From contig JAQGAU010000765.1 of the NCBI GenBank assembly GCA_034698045.1, positions 1 to 24,124 of the forward strand: a DNA stretch of 24,124 nucleotides. The letters are read 5' to 3'. The DNA comes from Paramacrobiotus richtersi. Taxonomy: Eukaryota > Tardigrada > Eutardigrada > Parachela > Macrobiotidae. A program made the translations under genes and the position numbers. Positions 1 to 9,587 of the stretch are shown here, piece after piece; position 1 is the first letter of the stretch; each line of letters starts with the position of its first letter. A model generated the notes under the pieces. The model saw only the letters and a program-made list of their open reading frames with translations, had not been told where the DNA came from and did not search any database.

Positions 1-1118
1 GAGCTTTGGCACTCAGTGAGAATTGCAGTCGTGCTTAATATGCAGTAATACCGTGGTGGGATGTAACATACCACCACGGTAATACGGTGAGCGAGTAATT
101 ATTATAACTATTTTGCTACTATATTATTATTATATTGTTATTATTATAATATTATTATCTTTAGATTCATGCAGTTCAACATGACAGATTCATCTGACTT
201 CAACTGCATTTTTCCTGTAACACTTATCAAGGATTGTTTTTACAAGCATCTGTACATAAAGCAGGGTGACGCCGGGGTAAAGAAAACCGGTTGCAGATTT
301 CTAAAAGATGTTCGAAAATTGCTGAAAATACTGATAGAAAATGGCGAAACTTCTATATTGACCGTACCGTTGATACAAACGTTTGAATTTACCAAGACAC
401 ACCTTCGGCAGTAAACATTGCTCTGCAGGTGAGTGCATAATCAGATATTTTTACTGGGCTGTTAGTAGAACATGCTACTATCCTGCTAATGTCGTGATAG
501 CACATCATGGTAAGACAGCTTAAATAAAACTGCTGGTGGAACTGCGCAGTTCGTGTTTGACAGTGAAAATTTTGGGAAACCGATGAGAAATAGCAATAGT
601 CGCAGAAAAAACGCAGACAAGGTCATAATATTTTATAGAACATTGCGCACAAAGCTAGTTCGCGTTTGTATAAAAACTGTGTGCGAGAACTTCCACATAC
701 TTGCAGGAACTTAAAAAATGTGGTTTTGTGAACCGGAACTCACAGTTTAGCTTATATGCCGGAATTGACTCAGAATATTCAAATTATTGCCAACTAGTTT
801 TGTTAGGAATTGATTTTGCCATGAGCAAAATTTTATGGTAATTCTTAAAGATCATTCACTATTTGTAATGATTTTCCAGCTTGTTGTCAGCATGAAGGGG
901 AAACATCGTTTTAAGTTAGATGAGCAGAGGGAACATCTACACAGTGCATACAGCGAGCAATAACTAGCTCGGAGACGTGATAAATCTCTAGTTAACGACC
1001 AAAGCTTCATTTTTCTGCAGTTTTGTTTACGAAATTTGGCGCCTCAACGACAATTTGCAACAAAGAAGGAATTTGAAATAGCCACTAAAGATCCGTTTTA
1101 TAACAGTGTTGTTTACGA
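1..1118. repeat. Diverged tandem duplication, copy 1
   Basis: This copy begins at the window edge with GAGCTTTGGCACTCAGTGAG, and the same 20 bases recur at 1119. The two copies keep the same order of shared blocks: an ATTATT-rich stretch (about 100-165 and 1210-1280), ACAAGCATCTGTACAT (243 and 1369), TTGCAGATTTCTAAA (291 and 1427), a block ending in CAGACATTTTTACT-like sequence, and GCAGTTCGTGTTT followed by GAAATAGCAAT (546 and 2070). They are separated by substitutions and small indels, so the duplication is old. Copy 1 carries a 15-base inverted repeat with one mismatch (45-59 with 71-85, around CCGTGGTGG) that copy 2 lacks. No gene is visible, and the short open frames inside are not conserved between copies. 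Confidence 0.7.
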
Positions 1119-2344
1119 GCTTTGGCACTCAGTGAGAATTTCGATCGTGTTTAATATACAGTTATACAGTTGACGTATACGGTAATACGGTTGACTAAAG
1201 GCTTGGCAAGTAATTATTATTATTACTATTTTGTTACCATATTAATATTTTATTGTCAATATTACATTATTTTTTTCTCTAGCTTAATGCATTTCTACAT
1301 TTCAGAATTTTCGACTTCAACAACATTTATCCTATATAACTTAGCTAACAAGTTTTTATTCTATCTGTACAAGCATCTGTACATGGAGCAGATTCCACCT
1401 GAGCACCAGTTTGTAAAAACAATTGTTGCAGATTTCTAAAACTGATTTCAAACTTGCTGAAAATACGGAGAGAAGATGGCGAAAAGACTCGTATATGTAC
1501 CGTCCTGTTAGCTTAACTAATACATTTCTCGGTTTTTCCAGGTAAATGTGAGTGGCACAATAAAAACATTTTGAACTTATCAAAACACAGTTATCGGTAG
1601 TAGACATTTCTCCGCAGGCGGTTGTATAATCAGACATTTTTACTAAGCTGTTTCTTGTTTAACACTGTACGCCTTTACTGTAAATCGAACTGAACTGTGT
1701 ATTCATTTCAAAAAGGGCTATGCACAAGAAACTGTATCTCCATTTCATACATTGCCATGTGTCGAATCTTCGATTTTTTAGAGAACACTTTCCATGGTCA
1801 TTTTTCTTTCGTAACAATATTTAGATCAATTGGAAGTTCAGCGTATCCGTTGTTAATACAGCCTAAATGCTATCTGTTGTACAGCATAAACTTAATTGTT
1901 GCAACATGAAGAATCGGTATGCAACCCTGAACTACCGTGTAGTTGTTAAGTATGTGTACTAAAGGAATTTACAACAAGCGGAATGAAAATCAGAATCTCT
2001 ACAGATAGGAAACAGGTGATAGTACATCCTGCAAAGACAGACCGAAATTAAACTGCGGGCGTGAATACGCAGTTCGTGTTTCACAGTGGAAATTGTGACA
2101 AATCAATGAAAAATAGCAATGGTTACAGACAAAATCGGCAGACTACGTCGTAATATTCCATTGAATATTGCGCACAAATGTAGCTGTCGTTTTTATGAAA
2201 AATATGTGCACAAAAAGTGTAAAATTTTAAACTGGAGCAGCTGTTCGGAAATTATACGTGCGCCATTGTGTCGGACAATGTTTGCTGTGTATAATGCTTA
2301 CTTGTTTACAATTACATCATTCGCCGTGTTTCCGCAGTATACAT
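1119..2344. repeat. Diverged tandem duplication, copy 2
   Basis: Second copy of the unit described at 1-1118. It starts with the same 20-base block at 1119 and shows the shared landmarks in the same order. It is about 100 bases longer, mainly around 1690-1990. Sequence near 2345-2370 (ACTTTGGGCACTCTGTTATGC) loosely resembles the unit start, so a third, truncated copy is possible but not demonstrated. No protein-coding signal is seen. Confidence 0.65.
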
Positions 2345-4098
2345 TCAAACTTTGGGCACTCTGTTATGCCCTCAACAGCGCATTTGTCCTTAATGAAAAT
2401 ATCGGAACTTAAAGAGGAAACTAAATATATAAATAACAGACCAAATATATGAATAATATATGAAATACGAGATACACCTTCGGCTGCCGCCACATTTGTC
2501 TTGCATCTGTAGTAACATGATCTATCAGTTTGATAGACGGTTCGTTCCGTGTTAAGCATCTAATACATTTTTCTTTGTTATTTATTTATTCGGTTGCGCA
2601 CGGAAGCAGCTTGCTAATAAGCAATAATTTAACTGGTTGACAATGTACCGTAATGTACTGTAATATCAAGTGTATTAATGTTACAATACTTTAGCTGGTC
2701 CCTGTTTTGGTTAGATGTACGCTACGTATTTTGTCCGGCACCAGGTTAGATAATTGCTTCGCATCAAAACAGTCAGCTTTAATATTTCTGTCTCCTGCTT
2801 CCGGTTAGCATTATCTATTATGTTTACTATTATCAACGGGGACCCGACAAATTTGTACGGACGACCTTCAGAATGTTGTCGCTTGTGGGACTTGTTTGAC
2901 ATTGGTCAGTTTTATCGATTACGCCAATGTGTTTCCGTCGACGTTTGGTATCGGAATAACCGGTTTCGAGTTGTTCAGAGTTTTCGAACGATGTTCGGTT
3001 TAACGGGATTACTTGTTTGGGTTTCGATATATTCTAATTCGAAAGTGGAACTGTTTTTAAGCATCGGAATTTCCTGGTGTGTGGTTAGTTCAGTAGTGTG
3101 TTCGTAAGTACGAGTTGATTTCGGGCTAACCGATAGAAAGCTAGCCTTCCCAGTTTTTCTAAACTTTTTCATTTTTACAGACCTGTACTGTAATTAAAAT
3201 TCTATAGTGCACACGAAAGTCTGTTTTGTCTTCATCTTCTGGATCTTAACTGTTCAGGCTTTTCTTGGTCCCTTGTTTAATTTATACTTTCATTTTCTCA
3301 GCAGCCGTATCTTTAATGTATAGCGAGCAAAAGTCGCGATACTGAATTATTTTTCCGTTTAGACATTTAGGCACTGTATACCGATATAATGACACTTTTG
3401 AATGGACAGTGAAGTGCTCTACGTATTTTTCGCAGCAACAAATGTATTTCTAGTAAAAACAAATTTCAAGGTGGCCTTGAAAGTTGACATTAAATTGAAC
3501 TGGTGGCATGCCGAGAATAAATTTTTTTTAAAATGTCATGTGAGGTAGTTTTCCGATGCGGGGAACCTAATGGTGATATCTGATTTTGGTTTGGTGTAGC
3601 GGTTGTTCAGAATTTGGTGTTACGGGGCGGCCGTGCGTAATATAGATCTAAAATCTAGATAATTAATAATATGCCTTTTTTGTTAGTGAATAGAATCTGG
3701 ACGTTAGATACGGGTTAAGTAACAAACCGCAAAATTATTCCAACAATTTCTTCCTGCGGAATGATACAACACCTAAAGTATTCAAGACATTAAATAACAA
3801 TGACGTTAATACCAACTGAAGAATAATTAATACGAACTGCGTATGCAAAAAAACAATCATCAATCTTCACAGTAGCGCCTCAGATGGTAACAGATTCCTT
3901 TAAATCTGATTCAGCCGTTTTTTTCAAAGAAAATGGCTGAGCGCGATATACGAAACTAATGTCAACTGACAATGCAGTTTGGAAATGCTTACCACACGTG
4001 AAGTTCGTGACGGTGCACCCTGGCTGCTGTAACTGCCACAAATTTTCGCAACTTAACAGGAATGCATTTTACTAGATCTTTTATATGTCTTATGGTTA
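2345..4098. other. No gene recognised
   Basis: This is AT-rich sequence. One open frame of 117 codons (2754-3107, +) has no recognisable domain, and its sequence gives no conserved-motif support. Nothing here could be tied to a splice-consistent exon chain on either strand. Confidence 0.5.
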
Positions 4099-5703
4099 GC
4101 TCTCACTTCTATATGTGCGCATAGATATACGCTCCGTGCCGATATCTATGAAAAGTGATGGCTTGCTCACACTTCTGTATGTCGACATACATATAAGAAT
4201 TTTTGAAATATGTATAAAAAGTGTGAGCACCCAGCGACAGATACGTTTCCTTGAATATGTATGTGGAGTGTGAGCAGGGAACATACATCGCACATATTCG
4301 AATATGTCAAAATATGTTGCGTGTATTTTGGGAGTTTCCCTTTTGAAACTTTTCGGCATATATCCAGATCAATTGACCAATCACAGAGGCCCCAAGTGGC
4401 ACCGGTGGGCATTTCAGACAGCTACCAGCCTCGGATGTAACAAAATATACATTGAGTTAAACCTTTTATTTCCGTGATGTTTTAATTTCACTTTCCTGTT
4501 TCCCAAATTTCGTAATGAGCGAAACAAAAAATAATAAGATAAAGATATTAAGATTGTATAATTACATATTCGATAAGTAGAATTTTTGGAGTTAACGTTC
4601 AGTTTTTAGCTGTTGAAATGAGAATTCTGTACGTACAAAATTCGTTCTAGAAAAAAATACCGTGCACTTCTATTAAATTTTTGAGCAGCTACGGTCCGTG
4701 ATGGAGCGTTCAAAAAAACATTCCGATTTAATCCGAATAGGATGTAGATGAAACTGACCATTAGTACGTCATAGCAGTTCTCGGTCTATGTGGCGGCTGT
4801 ATGAGAAGTCTGAGCGCGTCGGGGATATACAACTAATATGAGAGAATCTGACCAAACACGAACTATGATCCTACTTGCCACATACTCGTTTCTGTAGAAT
4901 ATGGTTCAAATATGGATAGGCTGTAAATGTATGCCATAGTGGAAATATACCGAAGTGTGAGCAAGCCATGAGAGGGCCCGTTCGGATAGTTTCTGGCGCA
5001 GTATCTATCCGGAGTGAGAGGACGAAAAATATTTCGCACATATTGAAATATCTCGAAATATCTTGCATCTATTTAGGGAGTTAACCTTTTCGAACTTCTC
5101 CACATATATCTTTCACCGCGACCAATCAGAAGCATGCAGGCTTGCGGTACGCATTAAAATGTGAAGCACTGGTCGCGCGTTGTAATTTACGTCAGGTCAT
5201 ATAAGTGAATGCAATTATAAAAATTAATAAGTATCGAATCAGCAGCAGAAATCTAGAGTGCGTTATAACTGTTTCCGTGAATTTTAAAACAGCTGGCGTT
5301 GCAATCTGCACAGTCGAACATGCTTAAATTTATTCCTTTACGAAGGCTGAGAAAGAACCTATAAAAATCTGTTTATAGTTATAATTTTGACTGTTATCTG
5401 ATTATTTCCACAACAACCCCATCTCCGAATCTCGGCTTGCCAAGGCGTTAAGGTCGGCTTGCCATGGCACTCCCGCCGGCTTGCCAATGCGCTGACATCG
5501 GTTTGCCATGCGCTAAGAACTATCTTAGAATATGTCCAAGTCAGAGGAAAACGTAAAGATACTAGGGATATGCGCATATTGCATCTATGTGGACAGATGT
5601 AACAGATTTTTGCATCACAAACATGTACGATCTACCGGTTCTGCGTATATCTATTCTATTCTGCGTATATCTATGTTGGTTTGATCTATTCTGAAGTGAG
5701 AGC
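4099..5703. mobile_element. TIR element flanked by TA, probably a non-autonomous DNA transposon
   Basis: The left end reads TA then GCTCTCACTTC (4097-4109). The right end is the exact inverse, GAAGTGAGAGC then TA (5693-5705). A further inverted match lies inside both ends: CATAGATATACGC near 4121 against GCGTATATCTATG near 5663. The TA on both sides is the target duplication used by the Tc1/mariner group, but 11-base ends are too short to assign a superfamily. No transposase frame is present. Inside, AGTGTGAGC or its inverse recurs at about 4168, 4220, 4267 and 4952, and ATGGCTTGCTCACACTTC (4158) faces its inverse at 4951. Blocks near 4267-4390 and 5011-5130 are diverged copies of each other, including GACCAATCA, so the element looks compound or nested. 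Confidence 0.6.
5432..5517. repeat. Minisatellite, about 22-base unit, four copies
   Basis: Four imperfect units share the core CGGCTTGCCA (one is CGGTTTGCCA), spaced about 22 bases apart, inside the right half of the TIR element. The units are more GC-rich than their surroundings. Confidence 0.75.
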
Positions 5704-6701
5704 TAGACTTTTACTTCCTCCTTCTGAGTAAAAGCAGAAATATGCCAAAACTATGTCATCAGTAGGGCAATCAGCTGTACTTTATCTAAAAATTTCCTCT
5801 GATCACTGTATTCTTGTCTGCAGTCTAATTTGTAATGCAGAGATTACAAGACACGGAATTCCTCCGCCAGCGCATAAGTACAGAAATACAGCGTGGAAAC
5901 GCTATTTTTTGGTATCGGTGCGGTTGATTAGTCAAAAGAGATGGAAAACGTGTTTTTGTTTTATAATATGTGTTGGTATAACTATGAATAATGTAACTAG
6001 TACGATTTGTACTGCGGGGAAAAACATTAAAAAATGATTTTTTTACAAGACAGAAATTAGCACAGCTACTTTGTGATGTAAATTTAACAGGTACTACCAG
6101 CGCTACCGGTTACTGGAATCCATGTGTTATAAAAGGGCTAAATTACACCCAGAACCACAGTGCCTGTTAATCTTTTTCAAAAAAGCTTTACAGGCACTGT
6201 GGCTGTATACACATTGTGCTAAGCTATGTACATACATATTTCTTGTGCACAACAAGCAGCCACATCATGCAAGCCTTCATCTTAAGGGCAAGTTCCCAGT
6301 GGTTGGGTCGATTTGCGGCAGAATCTGCTGCATCAACACGTCACAATTTCAGCTGCCTAATTAACATCACTAGATGCAGGAATGAATGTTCTAAAACATA
6401 CATGGATCAGTCTATTTTTAGTTATTAAACTTCAGTTACAACACCACTTTAAAGTCAAAAATTTGAAGTTGAATTATTGCGACATTCGCTGAAGCAACAA
6501 ATTTTACTAACGCACTATCATGTCCGTAATGTTAAGACAACCTTATCGCACATACGAATTTCCGAAATACGTTCATTTAAAAAATTTAAAAATCAAAAAC
6601 CATGCAGGGGGACAGTGGGCGGACGGCCCTAACCGTTTTTTGCCTGCTGTAGCCGCTGTTACAATCATATCGCGATTTTCTGTGTGCGATAAGGTCATCA
6701 T
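5704..6701. other. No gene; contains one 13-base perfect inverted repeat
   Basis: No coding signal is seen. CCACAGTGCCTGT (6155-6167) is followed after 22 bases by its exact inverse ACAGGCACTGTGG (6190-6202). Short open frames here have no recognisable motifs. Confidence 0.55.
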
Positions 6702-6785
6702 CAGTAATCGCAGCCGACGACTAAACATTCTTTCTGCAGAACAGCAGCCGGAGAAAGAATGTTTAGTCGTCGGCTGCGATTACTG
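6702..6785. repeat. Perfect 34-base inverted repeat (hairpin)
   Basis: The arm 6702-6735 (starting CAGTAATCGCAGCCG) is exactly complementary to the arm 6752-6785, with a 16-base spacer. Perfect arms in otherwise diverged sequence suggest a recent origin or selection. A transcript would fold into a long stem-loop. It could also be the two ends of a tiny foldback element, or a repair-generated inverted duplication. Confidence 0.9.
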
Positions 6786-6840
6786 TATCAGAGCTTGCCT
6801 AGCGATCTCTTTTCCCAGACTTTCGGGAGTTTTAGATCTG

Positions 6841-6935
6841 CAGTACTAAATTTCTTATGAACCTTTTTACTGTGCAATCGGACTTGGTATTTCCCACAAC
6901 GGGGTTTGTCCGGTTACGAAATAAATACAAATACA
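6841..6935 (+). repeat. Possible 3' tail of a retroelement
   Basis: Sequence ending GAAATAAATACAAATACAAATC (6918-6939 region) resembles the short A-rich repeat tails left by LINE-type retrotransposons. It is similar in style to the tail after the LINE at 13874. No protein fragment was recognised upstream, so the call rests on the tail alone. Confidence 0.3.
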
Positions 6936-7997
6936 AATCATGTGGAGTCATTTATTTAGAAATTGTTTACTTATTTTTCCTATATGGTGGTGAACTGTTA
7001 TAAAATTAAACGCGATTTCACACGGCACGCTCTCAAAGTTGAAGCAAAATGACGGCTGTAGTGCCGCTACGAAGACGACACAGCTGGCGCTATATGTAAG
7101 AAGTGGCGGCCCGGCTGTTTCACTCATAGGAGAGAGGCAGCCATCGCAGCTGCATGACCGCACTCGCCCGCTTGTTGCTCTCTTCCTTACAGGCTGGAGT
7201 CGCTGGACAAAGCAAGTATGCCGGCTGTGGCACTTAGTAGCGAAAACAAAAGCAACGCAACCAGAGATGTATCTGTTGAGGACATTGTCCCCCCTGACCA
7301 CACCTTACATTTAATTCTGCTGCTTTTTTAAAACAAATAATAGAAATGTTCGGTAAACGTGTTCCTGTAGAGGAAAGTTTTCTCTACACGACAGGCTACA
7401 AATTGTTTCTTGATTTTTACTGGGAACTTGGCCTTAAAAAATTCCTGCTGCTTTTAATGCTATTAATATAAGTTATGATCACTGTACAGATACTACAGTA
7501 CAATAATCTGCATTACAAGTATCCACACACATACATACTGAGATACAGAAAATACACTGGCAACAAATTTTATGCAGTCTGCTGATTTCGATTACATATT
7601 CAGAAATCGTTCGCCAGTCAGTGACGCAAAGCGGCGCCAAAAATGTTGCTACCGCCGAAATGTTACAGTCAGGAGATGTTTCGTCGCTTAAACGTCGAAG
7701 CGCGGAAACGCTGCAGCACCCAAGAAACAAGGGCGAACTTCACGCGCCGAAATGACCTGTCACCGGACTACTGCACCGGAGCACAAAGAACAGCGGGAAC
7801 TGGACTCATCGCAGGCAGCGCCCTTGTCCGTATGGCTATGTTGCTTGGATGCGCGCCTATTGTCTCATATCGCAGGCTGTGTCTCAGCAGCAGATTAGGC
7901 TCGCTCGAATGTAACCGGCAATTACGTCACCCCCTTCCACAATGTCCCCCCGGACATTGTCGCCGGGTCCCCGTCGCAACCATCGCCAAATGTGTAA
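6936..7997. other. No gene recognised upstream of the GPCR fragment
   Basis: Membrane segments 1-4 of a GPCR were looked for here in the three plus-strand frames and not found. Open frames at 7039-7314 and 7643-8017 have no hydrophobic segments of the right kind and no family motifs. Confidence 0.5.
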
Positions 7998-8612
7998 ACC
8001 CTGCACTGGCTTGGTAAAACAAAGGAGCTAGGAGGGCTGGACAAAAACGGGATCAATACGAGGACTGCCACCAAGCCCACCACCGCCACCTGTGTGACCT
8101 CCGCTAACGGCTGTGGTTCCCACACAGATGAGCAGCCAGTTTTATCTAAAATGATTGAAATTCTTATCGCAGGCTTTCCGTCTGTATTGATGATTGTGGC
8201 GTACGCGTACCTATTGTGGAAACTGAGAAAAGGTATACGGAAAAGGAAACGTATGGGTACCATTACTGAGCATACAAGCGCATCATCCAGACAGCGCGCT
8301 CCTGTGGATCCACTGCGCGTACAAGCCAAGCAAACCCGAAGGATGTTTTTTCTTTTAACCTTGCTGGCCCTTATTGCCGTCGTTTCATGGATACCACTGG
8401 CGTTTGTTAATCTGGCGCATACTTTAGGTCATTACGAATTTCCGGAGATGTTTCACGATTTTGCAGACTGGATGTCCCAAGTATCTGCGGCAATGGATCC
8501 GATTGTTATTGTGGCTACCAGAAAAGAATTAAGGCGTGAGCTCAGTGGTATATGCAGGAAATTGATTACGAGCACTGCATTTGATTACGAGCACTGTGCC
8601 ATGTCGTGCTGA
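7998..8612 (+). CDS. Class A G-protein-coupled receptor, C-terminal half (TM5-TM7), partial or pseudogene
   Basis: The frame is open from 7998 (after a TAA at 7995) to the TGA at 8610. It reads an extracellular-loop-like stretch with CVTSANGC, then a hydrophobic TM5 (8152-8235, ending in WKLRKGIRKRK). A basic third intracellular loop follows, then TM6 with the family motif SWIPL, then TM7 with MDPIVI in the place of NPxxY, and a short helix-8-like tail ending HCAMSC. These features are those of rhodopsin-like receptors; the ligand class cannot be told. No TM1-TM4 or DRY exon was seen in the preceding kilobase, so the gene is 5'-truncated, split by a long intron, or dead. A 19-base tandem duplication (8562-8580 and 8581-8599) shifts the frame of the last residues. 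An AATAAA follows 63 bases after the stop. Confidence 0.75.
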   Translation, partial: TLHWLGKTKELGGLDKNGINTRTATKPTTATCVTSANGCGSHTDEQPVLSKMIEILIAGFPSVLMIVAYAYLLWKLRKGIRKRKRMGTITEHTSASSRQRAPVDPLRVQAKQTRRMFFLLTLLALIAVVSWIPLAFVNLAHTLGHYEFPEMFHDFADWMSQVSAAMDPIVIVATRKELRRELSGICRKLITSTAFDYEHCAMSC

Positions 8613-8674
8613 TTGGAATAAGTTTTATTTGATTGGATTGTCTTATCTAGGTATTAGTATAACTCCGGGTTACC

Positions 8675-8680
8675 AATAAA
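8675..8680 (+). terminator. Polyadenylation signal of the GPCR fragment
   Basis: AATAAA lies 63 bases after the stop codon at 8612, on the same strand. Confidence 0.55.
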
Positions 8681-8738
8681 GAAATTTGCAGGAAACACAC
8701 GATACTTTTGAGAATACACAGTCGGGATATTTCATTAC

Positions 8739-9475
8739 ATGTACTTTCAAATGCGCGATCCTTCCTCCACGACGGCACTAATAGTACATCCACGCTTCAT
8801 TCCCAAAGCAGCAACTGTTAACGGGAAATCAGAAGATCGCGAAGGTTTCCGACTGTCGGGAGAGGAGACCTTCTCCTGTCAGCACAATTGCGAGGATGTT
8901 AGTGTAATTGTGTTGTGCGCACTGGCTAGCACATAACACATATGGGATTGTCTGTTACTTGTATTATTGTTTTCTACAGGATGAGCTGTTTTTTATTCAT
9001 TTGTGACACATGAGCTGCTTTGTCACACAAGTATTGTTATGTCCACTGCGTAATGGCGGCAAGAGCCCCGTTGCAAGGAGACAATAAACCCTCTTATTAT
9101 TATTAACAGTTTCCAATGCAAATTAGCTTCGGTTAATATTAACATAACTTTGATTACCTTCCTGTTATGCGTTTTCCTGTAACTGTTCCGGCGATTCTGG
9201 CCAATAATGTTGTTAGCTGTGCAAAGGTGATGTCTTCTTTTTCTGTTGCCAAGACGGATTCCCCGATTTTCGTTCGCCGTACCCCACGTTTTCTATGGAT
9301 ACTGTATGTTGAACGGACTGCTAGGTGGTGGTGCGCTGGACTACGTTTGTGTTACGCGCCGTGCCGTGAAAATGTTCGCGATCGTCAGTGTGGATTTAGC
9401 CGGAAGTAATACTGAACCGGAGAATGACGAAGACAATGAGTTACGAAACCGAGTCCGTTGATCGAACTGTTTTAC
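8739..9475. other. Non-coding interval with a retroelement-like tail
   Basis: No gene is recognised. At about 9050-9108 the sequence GGAGACAATAAACCCTCT followed by TTATTATTATTA has the look of a LINE or SINE 3' end with a short repeat tail. Open frames at 8739-8936 and 9167-9461 show no domains. Confidence 0.35.
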
Positions 9476-9481
9476 TTTATT
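9476..9481 (-). terminator. Polyadenylation signal of the tail-collar gene
   Basis: The minus strand reads AATAAA 107 bases downstream of the stop codon at 9588-9590. Confidence 0.5.
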
Positions 9482-9587
9482 ACGCGGTGCCTGGAGGTAG
9501 CGCAAGGTCGGTAAAAACACTGCAAAGTGGTTATGGCTGTCGGTTACATTGTGTGACTCTGCTCAGAGTTTCCAGACCATTGTCATT

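Noticed and set aside
2754-3107. 117-codon open frame on the plus strand
   Set aside because: Composition is that of the surrounding AT-rich DNA. No domain, signal peptide or splice-linked partner was found.
7922-8329. 135-codon open frame on the minus strand
   Set aside because: It lies opposite the GPCR coding frame and has the look of its complement; the receptor motifs on the plus strand explain the openness.
9167-9461. Overlapping plus-strand open frames
   Set aside because: No motif, no splice context, and they sit next to a retroelement-like tail.
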